From Alkaliphilus sp. B6464 (GTDB taxonomy: Bacteria > Bacillota > Clostridia > Peptostreptococcales > Natronincolaceae): DNA of 64,000 bases. Of this stretch, positions 56,551 to 64,000 are shown in pieces; the stretch's first letter is position 1, and every line of letters starts with the position of its first letter. The stretch spans positions 744,001 through 808,000 of the forward strand of contig NZ_CP058557.1 of the NCBI RefSeq assembly GCF_018141165.1. Direction: 5' to 3'. Position numbers and translations under genes: made by a program. The notes under the pieces were generated by a model, which saw only the letters and a program-made list of their open reading frames with translations, did no database searches and was not told the DNA's origin.

Positions 56551-58959
56551 TTATTTAACTACAATATTATAAATTCTACCAGGAACATAAATTTCTTTTA
56601 CAATTGTTTTGTCTTCTAGTAGATCAACAAGTCTTGTATCATTTCTAAACTGCTCTTTAAGCTGATCCGCAGTTGCGTCGACAGCAATTACCATCTGTCC
56701 CTTAACCTTACCATTAATTTGAACAGCAATCTCTACAACATTGTCTATAGTCTTTGCTTCATCCCATACTGGCCATGTAGCTTCATAGACCATTCCTTCA
56801 AATCCTAATTCTTCCCATAGCTCTTCTGTAATATGAGGCGCCACTGGATTCAACAGTGTTAAGAAGACTTTCATATCTCCCTTTGTTACACTTCCGTGGT
56901 CGTAGAAATCATTAACAAGAGCCATCATGCTAGCAATAGCAGTGTTAAACTTCATATGCTCATAATCTTCACTAACCTTTTTAATTGTTTTATGAATATT
57001 ACTTTCTAGCTTTTCTGTCAAATCATTGCTATCTACTAATACTTCTTGTAATCTCCATACTCTATCTAAAAATCTTCTACAGCCCTTTACTCCATTTTGC
57101 GACCAAGGTACACTCTTCTCAAAGTCTCCAATAAACATTTCATAAAGTCTTAATGTATCTGCTCCAAATTCATTAACAACTTCATCAGGATTAACCACAT
57201 TTCCTCTAGATTTAGACATTTTTTCATTGTTTCCACCTAATATCATACCATGAGAAGTACGTTTTTGATAAGGCTCAGCAGTAGGTACAACTCCACAATC
57301 ATATAGGAATTTATGCCAAAATCTTGAGTATAGTAAGTGTAGTGTAGTATGCTCCATACCACCGTTATACCAATCAATTGGTAGCCAATAATCAAGGTTT
57401 TCTTTGCTTGCTAGTTCTTCATTATTGTGTGGATCTGTATATCTTAAGAAATACCAAGAAGATCCTGCCCATTGAGGCATTGTATCAGTTTCTCTCTCAG
57501 CGTCTCCTCCACATTTTGGACAAGTAGTTTCTACCCAATCACGAAGATTTGCAAGTGGTGATTCTCCATTATCTGTAGGCTCATAGCTTTCTACCTCTGG
57601 AAGTAGTACTGGAAGCTCACTCTCTGGAACTGGCACCCATCCACACTCGTTACAATGAACTAGTGGAATTGGCTCTCCCCAATATCTTTGGCGTGAGAAT
57701 ACCCAGTCACGAAGCTTATAGTTTACCTTACGTGCTCCAAGATTTCTTTCATCTAACCACTTACTAATTTTTTCTTTAGCTTCTTTTACTTCTAACCCAT
57801 TTAAAAATTCTGAGTTAACTATTATACCTTCATCTGTATCAGTATAGGCAGCTTCTTCTACATTACCACCTGCAACTACTTCTACGATAGGAAGATTAAA
57901 TGCTTTAGCAAAATCCCAGTCTCTCGTATCATGACCAGGTACAGCCATTATAGCTCCTGTACCATAAGACATCATTACATAGTCTGAAATAAAAATGGGT
58001 ATTTGTTTTCCTGTTGCAGGGTTAGTCGCTTCAACACCTTCAATTTTTACCCCTGTCTTATCCTTTACAAGCTCAGTTCTTTCAAATTCAGATTTTTTAC
58101 TAGCCTCTTCTCTATAATGAAGAAGATCATCCATATTTTTAATATAATCTGCTAGCTCCTCGATATATGGATGCTCTGGAGAAATTACCATATAAGTAGC
58201 TCCAAACAAAGTATCTGGTCTTGTTGTATAAACAGTTATTTTTTTATCTCCAGTAATCTCAAAATCAACCTCCATACCTTGAGATTTACCTATCCAGTTT
58301 TTCTGCTGAATTTTTACTCTCTCGATGTAATCTACTAAATCTAAATCATTTATAAGTCTTTCAGCATATTTCGTAATTTTAAGCATCCATTGATTTTTCT
58401 GCTTTCTAACTACTTCTCCACCGCATCTCTCGCAGCCACCATTTACTACTTCCTCGTTAGCAAGACCAACCTTACAGCTGTTGCACCAGTTGATAGACAT
58501 TTCCTTTTTATAGGCTAATCCCTTCTCAAAAAGTTTTTGAAATATCCACTGGGTCCACTTATAATATTCAGGATCTGTAGTGTTTATTTCTCTCGACCAG
58601 TCAAAAGACATACCCAAAGCTTGCAGCTGTTCTTTAAATTTTGCAACATTTTTTTCTGTAACTATTTTCGGATGAATTTTATTTTGTATAGCATAGTTTT
58701 CTGTTGGAAGTCCAAAAGCATCCCATCCCATTGGATATAGTACATTATATCCTTGCAGTCTTCTTTTTCTAGAAACAACATCAAGTGCTGTATATGGACG
58801 TGGATGTCCTACGTGTAGCCCCTGGCCTGATGGATAAGGAAACTCAATTAAAGCATAGAACTTTTCCTTGTCTTTATCGTTTGAAGCATGGAAAGCTCCT
58901 TTTTCCTCCCAAATTTCTTGCCACTTACTTTCAATATCCTTTGGATTATATTGCTTCAT
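56551..58959 (-). CDS. leuS: leucyl-tRNA synthetase
   Basis: This class I synthetase of about 802 residues charges tRNA-Leu. The HIGH motif is [18 protein letters not shown] and KMSKS is [14 protein letters not shown] zinc-ribbon ([14 protein letters not shown] with [10 protein letters not shown]), the editing domain with [15 protein letters not shown], and [12 protein letters not shown] are all present. The ATG at 58959 is nine bases after AAGGAG; a TTG nine bases upstream is also in frame. Expression is controlled by the T-box leader directly upstream. Confidence 0.97.
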   Translation of the reverse strand: MKQYNPKDIESKWQEIWEEKGAFHASNDKDKEKFYALIEFPYPSGQGLHVGHPRPYTALDVVSRKRRLQGYNVLYPMGWDAFGLPTENYAIQNKIHPKIVTEKNVAKFKEQLQALGMSFDWSREINTTDPEYYKWTQWIFQKLFEKGLAYKKEMSINWCNSCKVGLANEEVVNGGCERCGGEVVRKQKNQWMLKITKYAERLINDLDLVDYIERVKIQQKNWIGKSQGMEVDFEITGDKKITVYTTRPDTLFGATYMVISPEHPYIEELADYIKNMDDLLHYREEASKKSEFERTELVKDKTGVKIEGVEATNPATGKQIPIFISDYVMMSYGTGAIMAVPGHDTRDWDFAKAFNLPIVEVVAGGNVEEAAYTDTDEGIIVNSEFLNGLEVKEAKEKISKWLDERNLGARKVNYKLRDWVFSRQRYWGEPIPLVHCNECGWVPVPESELPVLLPEVESYEPTDNGESPLANLRDWVETTCPKCGGDAERETDTMPQWAGSSWYFLRYTDPHNNEELASKENLDYWLPIDWYNGGMEHTTLHLLYSRFWHKFLYDCGVVPTAEPYQKRTSHGMILGGNNEKMSKSRGNVVNPDEVVNEFGADTLRLYEMFIGDFEKSVPWSQNGVKGCRRFLDRVWRLQEVLVDSNDLTEKLESNIHKTIKKVSEDYEHMKFNTAIASMMALVNDFYDHGSVTKGDMKVFLTLLNPVAPHITEELWEELGFEGMVYEATWPVWDEAKTIDNVVEIAVQINGKVKGQMVIAVDATADQLKEQFRNDTRLVDLLEDKTIVKEIYVPGRIYNIVVK

Positions 58960-58991
58960 TTTCTTCAACTCCTTTATAATATTTTATAAAC

Positions 58992-59220
58992 AAAAAGACC
59001 CTTCTCCTCTAATAAAATATAGAGGCGAAAGGTCGCGGTACCACTCTATTTGATTATTTTCATATCAATATATTGTCACAAAGACATCTATGATACTATA
59101 AATAATCATCTCAATAACCGTAACGAGGTTAACCGATTAGGACTACTACTATTTCGCCCTAATAGCTCTGGGACGAGTTCAGCTAAGATCATTGTTATCT
59201 TCCACCAACCGATAACTCTC
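58992..59220 (-). promoter_or_regulatory. T-box leader of leuS (tRNA-Leu sensing)
   Basis: On minus, the T-box sequence AGTGGTACCGCGACC (complement of 59031-59045) is followed by a terminator: GACCTTTCGCCTCTA (59020-59034) pairs with TAGAGGAGAAGGGTC (58997-59011), then TTTTT. Stem I begins with GAGAGTTATC near 59220. A likely specifier is CTC, a leucine codon, in GAACTCG (CTC is the complement of 59175-59177), followed by a purine as usual. Uncharged tRNA-Leu would stabilise the antiterminator and allow leuS transcription. Confidence 0.92.
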
Positions 59221-59572
59221 TAAAAATGATACAATAACCTACTACTTCCCTTCATAGCAAACTATTTTGTATACTATTAAGTTGTATTGTATTGTACTAA
59301 ATTATTCATCAAAAAGCAAGGATTTTTTATTTATATTTCAAATACTTTCATTTAAGCCTGTCTAGGAAGCATTTTACCGTCTTCTTTATCACTCCAAATC
59401 CACACTAGAGCAAATCCATAAATTAGTCTCTTAAAAATATACGTCTATCTAATAATGAAACTCCGATATTATCTTGCAATGGAATGTGATATTAGACAAT
59501 CACCTTCTCTACTTAATATACACTACATATTTTTTATTATAACAAAAGCTGGAAAGCTGCTTTAACAATATA
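59221..59572. other. 352 bases without a visible gene
   Basis: Between the leuS leader and tdk. It should hold the leuS promoter; on minus, TTGCTA and TATTGT about 18 bases apart near 59260 are a weak candidate. GTATTGTATTGTAC repeats lie near 59283-59296. A weak hairpin (AAAGC/GCTTT near 59548-59566) follows the tdk stop. I see no ORF or RNA gene. Confidence 0.5.
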
Positions 59573-60160
59573 TTATTTAATTACCTCATGACATGCTCTA
59601 CATCTAGCTTCATAGCTTTCCTTAGCACCTACCATAATAATAGGGTCATCATACTTAGCTGGTTGTCCGTTAACAATTCTTTGAGTTCTAGTAGCGGGCA
59701 TTTTACACTTCATACATACGGCAGTAAGCTTAGTTATATATTCAGCTATTGCCATTAGGCTAGGTACTACTTGAAACGGCTCTCCTCTAAAATCCATATC
59801 AAGACCAGAGCAAATTACTCTTTTACCCATATTTGCAGCTTTTTGACAAATATCTACAATGTCTTCTCCTAAAAATTGAACCTCATCTATTGCAAGTACA
59901 TCAAATTCTTCACTTTCTATGTACTTCAAAACTTCACTGGCACTAGTTACAGAAATACATTCTAACTGTTTTCCATTATGTGAAGTAATGTGCTCAGTAG
60001 AATAGCGGCTATCTATTGCAGGCTTAAATGATAATACCTTTAGGTTAGCAATCTTAGACCTATTGACTCGCCTAATTAACTCTTCACTTTTACCTGCATA
60101 CATAGGTCCCACAATCATTTCAATACTACCATTCTTGGAGTATTCGATAAAATCCATCAT
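59573..60160 (-). CDS. tdk: thymidine kinase
   Basis: This 195-residue type II thymidine kinase of the salvage pathway has the P-loop MIVGPMYAGKSEELIRR, Walker B DVLAIDEVQFLGED, and a zinc lasso with cysteine pairs CMKCKMPATRTQR and CRACHEVIK. The substrate loop SYEARCRACHE is at the C terminus. AGAGGAGA precedes two ATGs in tandem; I use the first. It lies near rpmE and rho, as in Bacillus. Confidence 0.95.
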   Translation of the reverse strand: MMDFIEYSKNGSIEMIVGPMYAGKSEELIRRVNRSKIANLKVLSFKPAIDSRYSTEHITSHNGKQLECISVTSASEVLKYIESEEFDVLAIDEVQFLGEDIVDICQKAANMGKRVICSGLDMDFRGEPFQVVPSLMAIAEYITKLTAVCMKCKMPATRTQRIVNGQPAKYDDPIIMVGAKESYEARCRACHEVIK

Positions 60161-60201
60161 CGCGCCATCTCCTCTTAATTAACATGAAAGATCAAAAGTC
60201 A

Positions 60202-60260
60202 TCTAATGCTATCGCATTGATTTCTATCACACTTAAATTTTTAGTATTCGTTTAAAAATG
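60202..60260. repeat. dispersed intergenic repeat, copy D
   Basis: In the 226-base gap between tdk and rpmE. TCTAATGCTATCGCAT (60202-60217) differs from copy B by one base, and ACTTAAATTTTTAGTATTCG (60231-60250) matches the next block of copy B. The right half found in copies A and B is absent or diverged. Confidence 0.5.
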
Positions 60261-60331
60261 TTTAATTTATTACTAACCTTCAGCTTTTATATAGATAGCA
60301 GAAATATTACTTTATATATTTTAACATAAAA

Positions 60332-60366
60332 AATCAAGGTTAGAATAGTTGTTTCTAACCTTGATT
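60332..60366 (-). terminator. terminator after rpmE
   Basis: A 14-base-pair stem, AATCAAGGTTAGAA (60332-60345) with TTCTAACCTTGATT (60353-60366), has a seven-base loop, with a T run (TTTTTTATG) on minus. It begins 20 bases beyond the rpmE stop. Confidence 0.9.
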
Positions 60367-60386
60367 GAGGTCGTATATGATTGATA

Positions 60387-60584
60387 TTACATACCAAATT
60401 TCTTTTTGAATTTCTCAACACGTCCACCTTTTTCGATATTCTTCTGTTTACCTGTGAAGAATGGGTGGCATTGTGAACAAATTTCTACTCTAAGCTCTTG
60501 TTTAGTTGAACCTGTTTTAAAAGTATTTCCACAAGCACAATGTACATCTACTTCTTGATACTCTGGATGGATATCCTTTTTCAT
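60387..60584 (-). CDS. rpmE: 50S ribosomal protein L31 (zinc form)
   Basis: This protein of about 65 residues has N terminus [20 protein letters not shown] and the L31 hallmark [13 protein letters not shown]. The Cys set (CACG plus CSQC) shows the zinc-binding C+ form rather than the zinc-free paralogue YtiA. The ATG at 60584 is six bases after AGAGGTG; a GTG nine bases upstream is in frame. It follows rho by about 125 bases. Confidence 0.95.
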   Translation of the reverse strand: MKKDIHPEYQEVDVHCACGNTFKTGSTKQELRVEICSQCHPFFTGKQKNIEKGGRVEKFKKKFGM

Positions 60585-60708
60585 TACTTTCACCTCTCTC
60601 CTCGTACAGTTGCTATATAAAGCTAAACTAAGTCTTAGTTTATAAGCAAATTTTAACTACTACATTATAGCATAAACCATTTATGCGTGCAAGGTATTAT
60701 TAAATCAT

Positions 60709-62091
60709 CTATATTCGCTTTTTCAACATTTCAATGAACTGCTTATTATCTTTTGTTTCAATAAGAGAACTAATAACCTTCTCCGTAACATCCTGTACCG
60801 GACTATTTCCCATAGCCCTTCTAATACTCCAAATAGTTTCAAGCTCAGCCTGAGTTAATAGTAACTCTTCCCTTCTTGTACCAGATTTGTTGATATCTAC
60901 CGCCGGGAAAATTCTCTTTTCAGACAGCTTACGATCTAAATGAAGCTCCATATTACCTGTACCCTTAAATTCCTCAAATATAACATCATCCATTCTACTG
61001 CCTGTCTCAACCAGCGCTGTTGCAATAATTGTAAGACTTCCGCCCTCTTCAATATTTCTCGCAGCACCGAAGAAACGCTTAGGTTTATGAAGAGCCCCTG
61101 GGTCTAATCCCCCTGAAAGAGTTCTACCAGTAGGTGGAATAGTTAAATTGTATGCCCTAGCAAGTCGAGTAATGCTATCTAATAAAACTACTACATCCTT
61201 ACCATGCTCTACTAATCTTTGAGCACGGTTTAATACCATTTCTGCTACTTTAATGTGATGGCTTGGCAATTCATCGAAGGTGGAATAGGCTACCTCCGCC
61301 TGAATCGAACGCTGCATATCAGTTACTTCCTCAGGACGCTCATCTATAAGAAGTACAATAATTTCAACATCAGGATAGTTTTTAGCTATACTATTGGCTA
61401 TAGTCTGTAATAAAACTGTTTTCCCTGCCTTAGGAGGAGCAACAATTAAACCTCTTTGTCCTTTACCAATAGGTGCAATAAGGTCGATTAATCTGGTAGA
61501 TAAGCCCTGTGAATTTATTTCTAGATTGATTCTTTCATTAGGATAAATAGGGGTAAGATCTTCGAAATTAGGTCTTCTTGTAGCAGACTCTGGGCTAAGT
61601 CCATTAATACTTTTTACATAAAGAAGAGCTTTAAATTTTTCACCACTCTTTGGCGGTCTTGTAATACCTGTAATCTTGTCACCAGTTCGCATGTTAAATC
61701 TTCTAATTTGGGAAGGAGATATGTAAATATCACTATCGCTAGATAAAAAGTTTTCTCTTCGTAAAAATCCATACCCATCTGTATGAATTTCCAATATTCC
61801 TGCTGCTATATTAACTTCTTCTCCCGGTGGAATTTCATCGGTCAAATGGTTAGGCAAACCCTTTATCCGTCTTTCCTGTAGTTTAGGTTCACCTTGTAGA
61901 TTACTTTCATTAGAATTTTCATCTAAATTTGTCAACATAGGCTTTTCTTCTATATTCACTTGTTTCTGCTGGTCTTCTATTAATTGAATTAATTCATCTT
62001 TTCTATATTTCGATAGGTTTTTGATTCCTAAATTTTTTGCCATTTCTTTCAAGTCCGATAATTTCATATGTTCAAACTCTGGACTACTCAA
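60709..62091 (-). CDS. rho: transcription termination factor Rho
   Basis: This 460-residue hexameric RNA helicase has an N-terminal Rho_N helix domain ([21 protein letters not shown]), a Lys/Glu-rich insert to about residue 75, the cold-shock RNA-binding domain ([19 protein letters not shown], then [19 protein letters not shown]) and the ATPase with P-loop [15 protein letters not shown], Walker [17 protein letters not shown], and [19 protein letters not shown]. The start is TTG, five bases after GGAGGTG. A hairpin in its leader may be regulatory. Confidence 0.96.
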   Translation of the reverse strand: MSSPEFEHMKLSDLKEMAKNLGIKNLSKYRKDELIQLIEDQQKQVNIEEKPMLTNLDENSNESNLQGEPKLQERRIKGLPNHLTDEIPPGEEVNIAAGILEIHTDGYGFLRRENFLSSDSDIYISPSQIRRFNMRTGDKITGITRPPKSGEKFKALLYVKSINGLSPESATRRPNFEDLTPIYPNERINLEINSQGLSTRLIDLIAPIGKGQRGLIVAPPKAGKTVLLQTIANSIAKNYPDVEIIVLLIDERPEEVTDMQRSIQAEVAYSTFDELPSHHIKVAEMVLNRAQRLVEHGKDVVVLLDSITRLARAYNLTIPPTGRTLSGGLDPGALHKPKRFFGAARNIEEGGSLTIIATALVETGSRMDDVIFEEFKGTGNMELHLDRKLSEKRIFPAVDINKSGTRREELLLTQAELETIWSIRRAMGNSPVQDVTEKVISSLIETKDNKQFIEMLKKRI

Positions 62092-62126
62092 TGTTACACC
62101 TCCAAAAATCTTCTAATCAAATTTTG

Positions 62127-62152
62127 TCCGATAGAATTAAAATTCTATCGGA
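62127..62152 (-). terminator. hairpin between the amino-acid transporter and rho
   Basis: TCCGATAGAAT (62127-62137) pairs perfectly with ATTCTATCGGA (62142-62152) around a four-base loop. On minus it is followed by CAAAATTTG, a poor U tract, and lies 36 bases before the rho start. It could end the upstream operon or act in rho control. Confidence 0.5.
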
Positions 62153-62259
62153 ACTGAAGTTTTTACTTATGGGATGGTAAATAGAGCACCCCACTATTAT
62201 GCTGATTGTATCATTATTAATAACTAGAGTCAATAATTCTATTTTCAAAATAATGGATT

Positions 62260-63006
62260 TCAGCTATTAATATAGTTTATTACCCTCTCGTTATTAACAT
62301 CTTGAAAATTATTTTCCTTTCTACCTTCTGCAATCAACTTACCACTTTCTATAAATAGCATTCTGTGAGAAACGCGTTTTGCAAATAACATATCGTGGGT
62401 TATTATAAGGATTGCCATATTTTGTTTAGCCAAACCTTCTATAATACTAGCAATTCCCTCCCTCATTTCTGGATCTAGTGCAGACGTAGGCTCATCAAAA
62501 CACATTACTGTGGGATCTAAGGCACAGGCCCTTGCAATTGCAACTCTCTGTTTTTGTCCACCTGATAACTGAAAAGGATAGGCATAGGCTTTTTCTTCTA
62601 AGCCCAGCTTATTCAAAAGCATTTTTGCTTTTTCCTTAGCTGTTTTTTTATTCATCTTTAAAACATTGATAGGTGCCTCAATAATATTATCCATAACATT
62701 TATATGGGGAAATAAGTTGAAGTTCTGGAATACATATCCTACTTTTTTCCTTATTGTTCTCATATCTTGCTTATTACAATAAACTATACTTCCTTCATTA
62801 TCATCGCATAAAAAATATTCATCAATTTTAATTGTTCCGCCATCACACTTTTCAAGACCATTTATACATCTTAACAGGGTTGTTTTCCCTGCCCCAGAAG
62901 GTCCTATTACAGTCACAATTTCTCCTCTATTTATTTGAAATGATATATTATCTAATATAATATTTCCATCGAAGCTTTTATATAAACCTTTAACTTTTAG
63001 AGTCAT
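62260..63006 (-). CDS. polar amino-acid ABC transporter ATP-binding protein (GlnQ type)
   Basis: This 248-residue ATPase has Walker A TVIGPSGAGKTTLLRCI, the Q-loop region VGYVFQNFNLFPHINVMDN, signature QLSGGQKQRVAIARACAL, Walker B PTVMCFDEPTSALDPEM and switch LIITHDMLFAKRV. The FNLFPH string is typical of polar amino-acid importers. A roughly nine-residue insert, CDDNEGSIVY, follows the first strand pair. It lies 11 bases after the permease and powers it. Confidence 0.93.
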   Translation of the reverse strand: MTLKVKGLYKSFDGNIILDNISFQINRGEIVTVIGPSGAGKTTLLRCINGLEKCDGGTIKIDEYFLCDDNEGSIVYCNKQDMRTIRKKVGYVFQNFNLFPHINVMDNIIEAPINVLKMNKKTAKEKAKMLLNKLGLEEKAYAYPFQLSGGQKQRVAIARACALDPTVMCFDEPTSALDPEMREGIASIIEGLAKQNMAILIITHDMLFAKRVSHRMLFIESGKLIAEGRKENNFQDVNNERVINYINS

Positions 63007-63017
63007 CTATATCCCTC

Positions 63018-63659
63018 CTAGCAATAATAGTTATATCTTTTTTCCAATTGCTTAAACCCTTCCGTTAGCAACCAAATGAGGAGAAGATAAAATACCCCTA
63101 CAACCATTAGTGGAACAAGGGAAGCATCTCTATTAGATGCTATTTTGCCTGCCCTTAGAAGCTCCCCTAAACCAACAACATATACTAATGATGTATCCTT
63201 TACTAAGTTAATTACCTCGTTTCCTACAGAGGGAAGAACTCTTTTAACCATTTGTGGAAGTATTATTCTTGTTAGTGTCCTTATCTTACTTAAGCCTAGA
63301 ACGGTGGCTCCCTCATATTGACCAATATCGATTGACTCAATACCACCTCTGAAAATCTCCCCGAAATAAGCTCCATAATTCAATATAAAGGTTAATAATG
63401 CTGCTGTTGTTCTGTCTAAGGTTATTCCTATATAAGGAAATCCAAAGAATACAAATACAAGTTGAAGCATTAATGGTGTTCCCCTCATAATTAAAATATA
63501 AAGTTCTACTATTTTACTTATTATTTTAATTTTCGAAAGTCTTCCTAATGCCACCCAAAACCCTAAGGGTATAGAAAACAGTAGTGTTACTCCAAATATT
63601 TCTAAGGTAGTACTTAACCCAGATGTTAAAGACGGCAAAAGCGAATATATATATGGCAT
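63018..63659 (-). CDS. polar amino-acid ABC transporter permease
   Basis: This 213-residue permease has five helices of the His/Glu/Gln/Arg/opine family. It shows GLSTTLEIFGVTLLFSIPLG at the N terminus, IMRGTPLMLQLVFVFFG with the RGTP mark, and the ATPase-coupling loop GQYEGATVLGLSKIRTLTRIILPQ, seen as EGATVLGLSKIRT. It forms a homodimeric pore. It sits between the binding protein and the ATPase with small gaps. Confidence 0.93.
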   Translation of the reverse strand: MPYIYSLLPSLTSGLSTTLEIFGVTLLFSIPLGFWVALGRLSKIKIISKIVELYILIMRGTPLMLQLVFVFFGFPYIGITLDRTTAALLTFILNYGAYFGEIFRGGIESIDIGQYEGATVLGLSKIRTLTRIILPQMVKRVLPSVGNEVINLVKDTSLVYVVGLGELLRAGKIASNRDASLVPLMVVGVFYLLLIWLLTEGFKQLEKRYNYYC

Positions 63660-63683
63660 TTTCTATACCTCCTACTAACTATA

Positions 63684-64000
63684 TTAATTTTCACTAAACC
63701 ACTTACTATATATTTCGTCATAGGAACCATCTGATCTCATTTCATCTATAATATCATCAAGTAATTTTAAGATATCTTTATTTGTATTTCTAATTCCTAT
63801 TCCATACTCTTCTTTACCAAAGTCCTCTGTTAAAATTCTGTACTTTTCATCTCCCTTTTGCTTAACATAATATCTTGCAAGTACTTCATCGGCTACAACA
63901 GCATCACTTCTTCCAGCCTCTAAATCCATAAAGGCTTCGTTGTTTGTATCGAATAATAGTGGCTCTCCACCTTCAAATTGTTCTACTAAATCGGATTCTC
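63684..64000 (-). CDS. polar amino-acid ABC transporter binding protein, C-terminal part (cut by window edge)
   Basis: The last 105 residues of a family 3 solute-binding protein. The frame is open to the right edge, so the true start and any signal peptide lie outside the window. It contains the family segments DLEAGRSDAVVADEVLARYY, EEYGIGIRNTNKDILKLLDD and the C-terminal DGSYDEIYSKWFSEN. It delivers an amino acid to the adjacent permease; the ligand contacts that would tell which one are mostly missing. Confidence 0.88.
   Translation of the reverse strand, partial: ESDLVEQFEGGEPLLFDTNNEAFMDLEAGRSDAVVADEVLARYYVKQKGDEKYRILTEDFGKEEYGIGIRNTNKDILKLLDDIIDEMRSDGSYDEIYSKWFSEN

Noticed and set aside
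62127-62152. A riboswitch controlling rho
   Set aside because: Only one simple hairpin is present, without a conserved ligand core. A plain terminator or leader hairpin is enough.

Overview
The window is a 64 kb stretch of AT-rich chromosome from a spore-forming, flagellated, low-G+C Gram-positive bacterium, most likely an anaerobic clostridium. The evidence is spoIID, spoIIQ, spoIIID, mbl and flhO/flhP in their conserved Bacillus/Clostridium order, plus S-layer (SLH) proteins, a leuS T-box leader, many TTG/GTG starts behind strong AGGAGG-type ribosome sites, and an ATP synthase c subunit with a sodium-binding signature. An Alkaliphilus-like organism (Natronincolaceae) is my best guess, but sequence reading alone cannot settle the genus. 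Almost every gene lies on the minus strand; only a NusG-domain-II protein and speD are on plus. No rRNA, tRNA, CRISPR array, phage or intact insertion sequence was seen.

Layout, left to right (mostly reverse to transcription). 1-6 kb: a surface-glycan cluster with two glycosyltransferases and the four genes that make and load UDP-N,N'-diacetylbacillosamine (pglF, pglE, pglC, pglD types). Just upstream is a cluster of Spo0A-box sequences. 6-12 kb: two SLH-domain surface proteins and a Wzz / BY-kinase / PHP-phosphatase module; the second SLH gene is translationally coupled (ATGA) to the phosphatase. 12-12.5 kb: a gene-poor gap with a frameshifted small ORF and an unexplained G+C-richer segment. 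12.5-20.5 kb: the conserved ywmB-murA-spoIID-spoIIQ-spoIIID-mbl-flhO-flhP block, with a sigma-D-like promoter before flhO and a sigma-F-like promoter before spoIIQ. 20.7-22 kb: a YueI-like protein and the NusG-domain-II protein.

22-29 kb: the complete ATP synthase operon, atpZ-atpI-atpBEFHAGDC. 29-34.3 kb: wecB/mnaA, a tagO/wecA-type transferase, dCMP deaminase, upp, rpiB and a YwlE-like phosphatase. 34.4-40.7 kb: a dppA-led dipeptide/oligopeptide ABC operon. 40.9-49 kb: sua5/ywlC, a PBP/FtsW-RodA/FHA cell-wall module, a ZIP transporter, prfA, prmC and a DUF1385 protein. 49.3 kb: an isolated speD. 50-56.5 kb: a two-component system with a drug- or lipid-type ABC-2 exporter and a lipoprotein. 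56.5-62 kb: leuS with its T-box, tdk, rpmE and rho. 62.3-64 kb: a polar amino-acid ABC transporter cut by the window edge.

Most of the window is conserved housekeeping DNA. The least ordinary parts are the bacillosamine/S-layer/tyrosine-kinase locus with its Spo0A boxes, a dispersed intergenic repeat found four times, and the gap at 12 kb. I found no clearly undescribed multi-gene system.
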